Assembly: GCA_964543125.1 (NCBI GenBank)
Contig: CAZIWX010000048.1
Location: 1 to 18,350, forward strand
Reading direction: 5' to 3'
DNA from: CAZIWX01 sp964543125
GTDB taxonomy: Bacteria; Fidelibacterota; UBA8477
Length of the DNA stretch: 18,350 nucleotides
Made by a program: the position numbers and the translations under genes. Below are positions 16,870 through 18,350 of the stretch, one piece after another. Each line of letters begins with the position of its first letter. Position 1 is the stretch's first letter. The notes below the pieces were generated by a model, which did not search any database, had not been told where the DNA came from, and worked only from the letters and a program-made list of their open reading frames with translations.

Positions 16870-16923
16870 GCCCGCTCCTTTCCTTTACTTATAAAGTTAA
16901 TGATTATGAGCTGGTCCCCTGAA

Positions 16924-17337
16924 TCAGATATCTTCCTCGGTTCGGCAGGCAATTCCCCGGGATTTGAGTGCCCGGGTAAAGACACCATCGCCGGATTTTA
17001 ATCTGCCTGAGAAAGTGCCATCATAAATTTGGCCGCAGCCGCAGGCCGGACTACGGGATTTGAGAATTGCCTTAGCGATTTTATTTTCATCCACCAGGTT
17101 AAGGCACGCCTGAACGCCGGCGGCGTATTCGGCGGTCACATCTTTTCCATCAATGCGAATCAGGTGCTCGCCTTCGATTTCCACCGGTAATCTGGGCGTG
17201 GTCAACCCACCAGCGACCTCGGGACAAACAGCAACATACTCTTTACCCCTGAGTGCTTTCTCAACCCGTTGCGATTTGCTGTCTTTGCCGTCATAACGGC
17301 ACTTTTCACCCAACAGACAACGAGATACGAGAATCAC
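16924..17337 (-). CDS. DUF523 (TudS-like) family protein
   Basis: This cytoplasmic protein has 137 residues, normal for DUF523. Members characterised as TudS are thiouracil desulfidases that use a catalytic [4Fe-4S] cluster held by three cysteines. Family landmarks are RCLLGEKCRYDG (6-17, C7 and C13), CPEVAGGLTTPRLPVEI (38-54, C38), SRSPACGCGQIYDGTFSG (94-111, C99 and C101) and GDGVFTRAL. C7, C38 and C99 are the likely cluster ligands. TudS-type desulfuration is inferred from the family and not shown for this protein. The start is GTG, overlapping the preceding gene's stop as GTGA with no clear Shine-Dalgarno of its own, so it is probably translationally coupled. The operon partners are a YCII-family protein and a 62-residue orphan. 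Confidence 0.9.
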   Translation of the reverse strand: MILVSRCLLGEKCRYDGKDSKSQRVEKALRGKEYVAVCPEVAGGLTTPRLPVEIEGEHLIRIDGKDVTAEYAAGVQACLNLVDENKIAKAILKSRSPACGCGQIYDGTFSGRLKSGDGVFTRALKSRGIACRTEEDI

Positions 17338-17522
17338 CAGCGATCGTACTTATAAAATTCTTCTTGTTGTTGAATGGCTTGGAGCATGCTCTTTGCAAAC
17401 CCTCGTATATATCCGTTAAGTTTTACCTCAACCTTAGGTTCTTTGATGGCCAGTTTTTTCAGTAACTGTTTTAATTCCATGAGTTCATCTTCATCATACT
17501 CAAATTGATATTTTTTAGCCAT
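17334..17522 (-). CDS. Hypothetical 62-residue protein between the YCII and DUF523 genes
   Basis: I do not recognise this protein. It is acidic in its first third (YEYDEDELMEL-like stretch) and then lysine-rich, with no cysteines, no signal peptide and no membrane segment, so it is probably a small, largely helical cytoplasmic protein. The ATG at 17522 is preferred over an in-frame ATG at 17555 because AGGAG lies 5 bases upstream and because the longer version would overlap the end of the YCII gene. With this start the gap to the YCII stop is 17 bases and the 3' end overlaps DUF523 by 4 bases. The tight packing supports a real gene in a three-gene operon. Confidence 0.7.
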   Translation of the reverse strand: MAKKYQFEYDEDELMELKQLLKKLAIKEPKVEVKLNGYIRGFAKSMLQAIQQQEEFYKYDRW

Positions 17523-17539
17523 CGCCGCTCCTATTAAGT

Positions 17540-17833
17540 CTAATGTCTCCTCCAAAATGCCAGCCGATACGGAAATATTTCGCCTGACATCACCCCCTGA
17601 ACAATCGCCGGATCATGCGTCATCACATCTGTTGCCGTGGCGAGGTTCTCCGACTCGAAAATCACGATGCCAAATTCGGCGCCCTCGGTCCGGCCGGCCA
17701 GGATTAATCGATCCTGATCCAGCATTTGCTTCAGATATTCAAAATGCTCGCCCACGATCCGGATTTCACTTTCGGTGGGTGTATCCACCATTTCCGGCCG
17801 GGCCGGCTTAAGTTGATATATAAAGTTCTGCAA
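17540..17833 (-). CDS. YCII-related (YciI family) protein
   Basis: This 97-residue protein has a single YCII domain, a small ferredoxin-like fold seen alone or fused to other domains, whose biochemical role is mostly unknown. Recognisable features are FIYQLKPARPEM at the N-terminus, IVGEHFEYLKQML (26-38) with the conserved H29, LILAGRT, FGIVIFES, and DPAIVQGVMSGEIFPYRL near the C-terminus. The start read here is TTG, directly after a run of seven Gs. An upstream ATG (17858) would be in frame only if that run were six. The TTG start gives the usual family N-terminus. It leads the operon with the orphan and DUF523 genes, which suggests a shared but unknown task. Confidence 0.88.
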   Translation of the reverse strand: MQNFIYQLKPARPEMVDTPTESEIRIVGEHFEYLKQMLDQDRLILAGRTEGAEFGIVIFESENLATATDVMTHDPAIVQGVMSGEIFPYRLAFWRRH

Positions 17834-18202
17834 AACCAGGCCCCCCCGTATTTAACATTTTCATTCCGATCAATAACCTAAATAAAATGCCCTCGGTATT
17901 CTCAAAACAGGCGATCCGCCTGACCGGGTTAATCACACCCTGTTCCGGGATAATGTTCCCCCGAATGATGAATCAATATTTCCCAGAGCTTCATCCTTTT
18001 CATAACAGCGAGGGGTTCACAATTTGGTGCAAAAACAAGCATGCAGTGAATTTAGGCTTCGAGGCGGCTGACCCAATACATTTCGTTGAAGAAACTGGTC
18101 CAAAACCGCATCTGGCTTGACTTTATTAAAAATCAATCATCCGACATGAAATATATCCGAATTGAAAACCGGGATATCGGGGATAGTCGAGGTTTAAGTA
18201 AA
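17834..18202. other. Gene-free stretch between tRNA-Leu terminator and the YCII gene
   Basis: About 370 bases contain no gene I can support. A 77-codon plus-strand frame (17887-18120) has no ribosome binding site, runs against its neighbours and matches no family known to me. The minus strand has scattered stops with short open pieces, which could be a decayed gene. A hairpin at 17908-17922 is described separately. A TTGAGA with a TATTTA 15 bases further (minus strand, about 17884-17905) could be a weak promoter for the YCII operon. Confidence 0.5.
17904..17922 (-). terminator. Possible weak terminator or attenuator upstream of the YCII operon
   Basis: On the minus strand CAGGCG-GAT-CGCCTG is a perfect 6-bp stem with a 3-base loop, followed by TTTT and then GAG. 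The T run is short, and the gene it would terminate is not visible, so it may belong to a decayed gene or act on readthrough from the tRNA. Confidence 0.3.
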
Positions 18203-18242
18203 TATAAAAGCCCCTGTATACCAGATAGTTAGGGGCTTTATA
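18203..18242 (-). terminator. Rho-independent terminator of tRNA-Leu
   Basis: On the minus strand AAAGCCCCT and AGGGGCTTT (complements of 231-239 and 207-215 in the 18,000 block) form a perfect 9-bp stem around a 15-base loop, followed by TTATATTT. It starts about 10 bases after the tRNA 3' end. Confidence 0.85.
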
Positions 18243-18249
18243 TAATGAA

Positions 18250-18337
18250 TGGTGCCCAGGGCGAGACTCGAACTCGCACACCAGTAATAGGCACTAGACC
18301 CTGAACCTAGCGTGTCTACCAATTCCACCACCTGGGC
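18250..18337 (-). tRNA. tRNA-Leu, anticodon CAG
   Basis: This is an 88-base class II tRNA, with the 3' CCA encoded at 18252-18250. Read on the minus strand, the acceptor stem GCCCAGG pairs fully with CCTGGGC, and the discriminator base is A, as expected for leucine. The D-arm has the leucine-type GTGGAATTGGTAGACAC. The anticodon stem CTAGG/TCTAG (one G-T pair) encloses TTCAGGG, giving anticodon CAG (complement of 18301-18303), which reads CUG. A long variable arm (GCC...GGT) and a T-arm GCGAG-TTCGAGT-CTCGC complete the cloverleaf. The promoter would lie beyond the right edge. Confidence 0.97.
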
Positions 18338-18350
18338 TGCCAAAAAGCGG

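Noticed and set aside
17887..18120. 77-codon plus-strand open frame
   Set aside because: No ribosome binding site, opposite to its neighbours, no recognisable motif. It probably opens by chance in a gene-free stretch.
18250..18337. tRNA-Leu as a phage or island attachment site
   Set aside because: No second copy of the tRNA 3' end and no integrase is seen in the window.

Overview
The window looks like a chromosome segment from an uncultured Gram-negative bacterium of the FCB group, most like Candidatus Marinimicrobia (Neomarinimicrobiota) or a neighbour such as Calditrichota or KSB1. The reasons are a secreted protein with a C-terminal sorting tail of the 'LPNYPNPFN' type, a TonB-dependent receptor and a lipoprotein that both carry a carboxypeptidase-regulatory-like domain, and a two-subunit glycine decarboxylase gene. 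The phylum is an inference from family style, not a proven placement. I see no insertion sequence, phage gene, CRISPR array or integrase. Most of the window is ordinary chromosome.

Layout. Positions 1-3021 (minus strand) hold alaS followed by the 5' part of gcvPB, which overlaps it by 4 bases and runs off the left edge. A 181-base divergent promoter region follows. Positions 3203-10212 (plus strand) hold a compact three-gene envelope cassette: a lipoprotein, a TonB-dependent outer-membrane receptor and a 1122-residue secreted Asp-box propeller protein with a T9SS-type tail. From 10245 to the right edge every gene is on the minus strand. In order of transcription from the right these are tRNA-Leu(CAG) with its own terminator; a YCII-family protein, a 62-residue orphan and a DUF523/TudS-like protein in a tight operon; a ribonuclease HII-YraN fusion; gamma-glutamyltranspeptidase; signal peptidase I with a clear terminator; the lytic transglycosylase MltF; and a two-helix membrane protein ending in a RanBP2-spaced zinc finger.

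How the genes fit together. The plus-strand cassette is the accessory-looking part. The lipoprotein and receptor share a homologous N-terminal domain and are one base apart, and the third gene encodes a large exported binding or hydrolytic protein, so the three probably act together at the cell surface on an unknown ligand. The minus-strand genes are mainly housekeeping: translation, RNA/DNA hybrid removal, protein export, peptidoglycan turnover and glutathione breakdown.

The points most worth following up are the RNase HII-YraN fusion with a 17-codon upstream reading frame coupled to it, the cassette architecture, the orphan gene between the YCII and DUF523 genes, the RanBP2-type finger on a bacterial membrane protein, and a homopolymeric G tract at the YCII start. 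I found no convincing wholly new system. The cassette is the best candidate.
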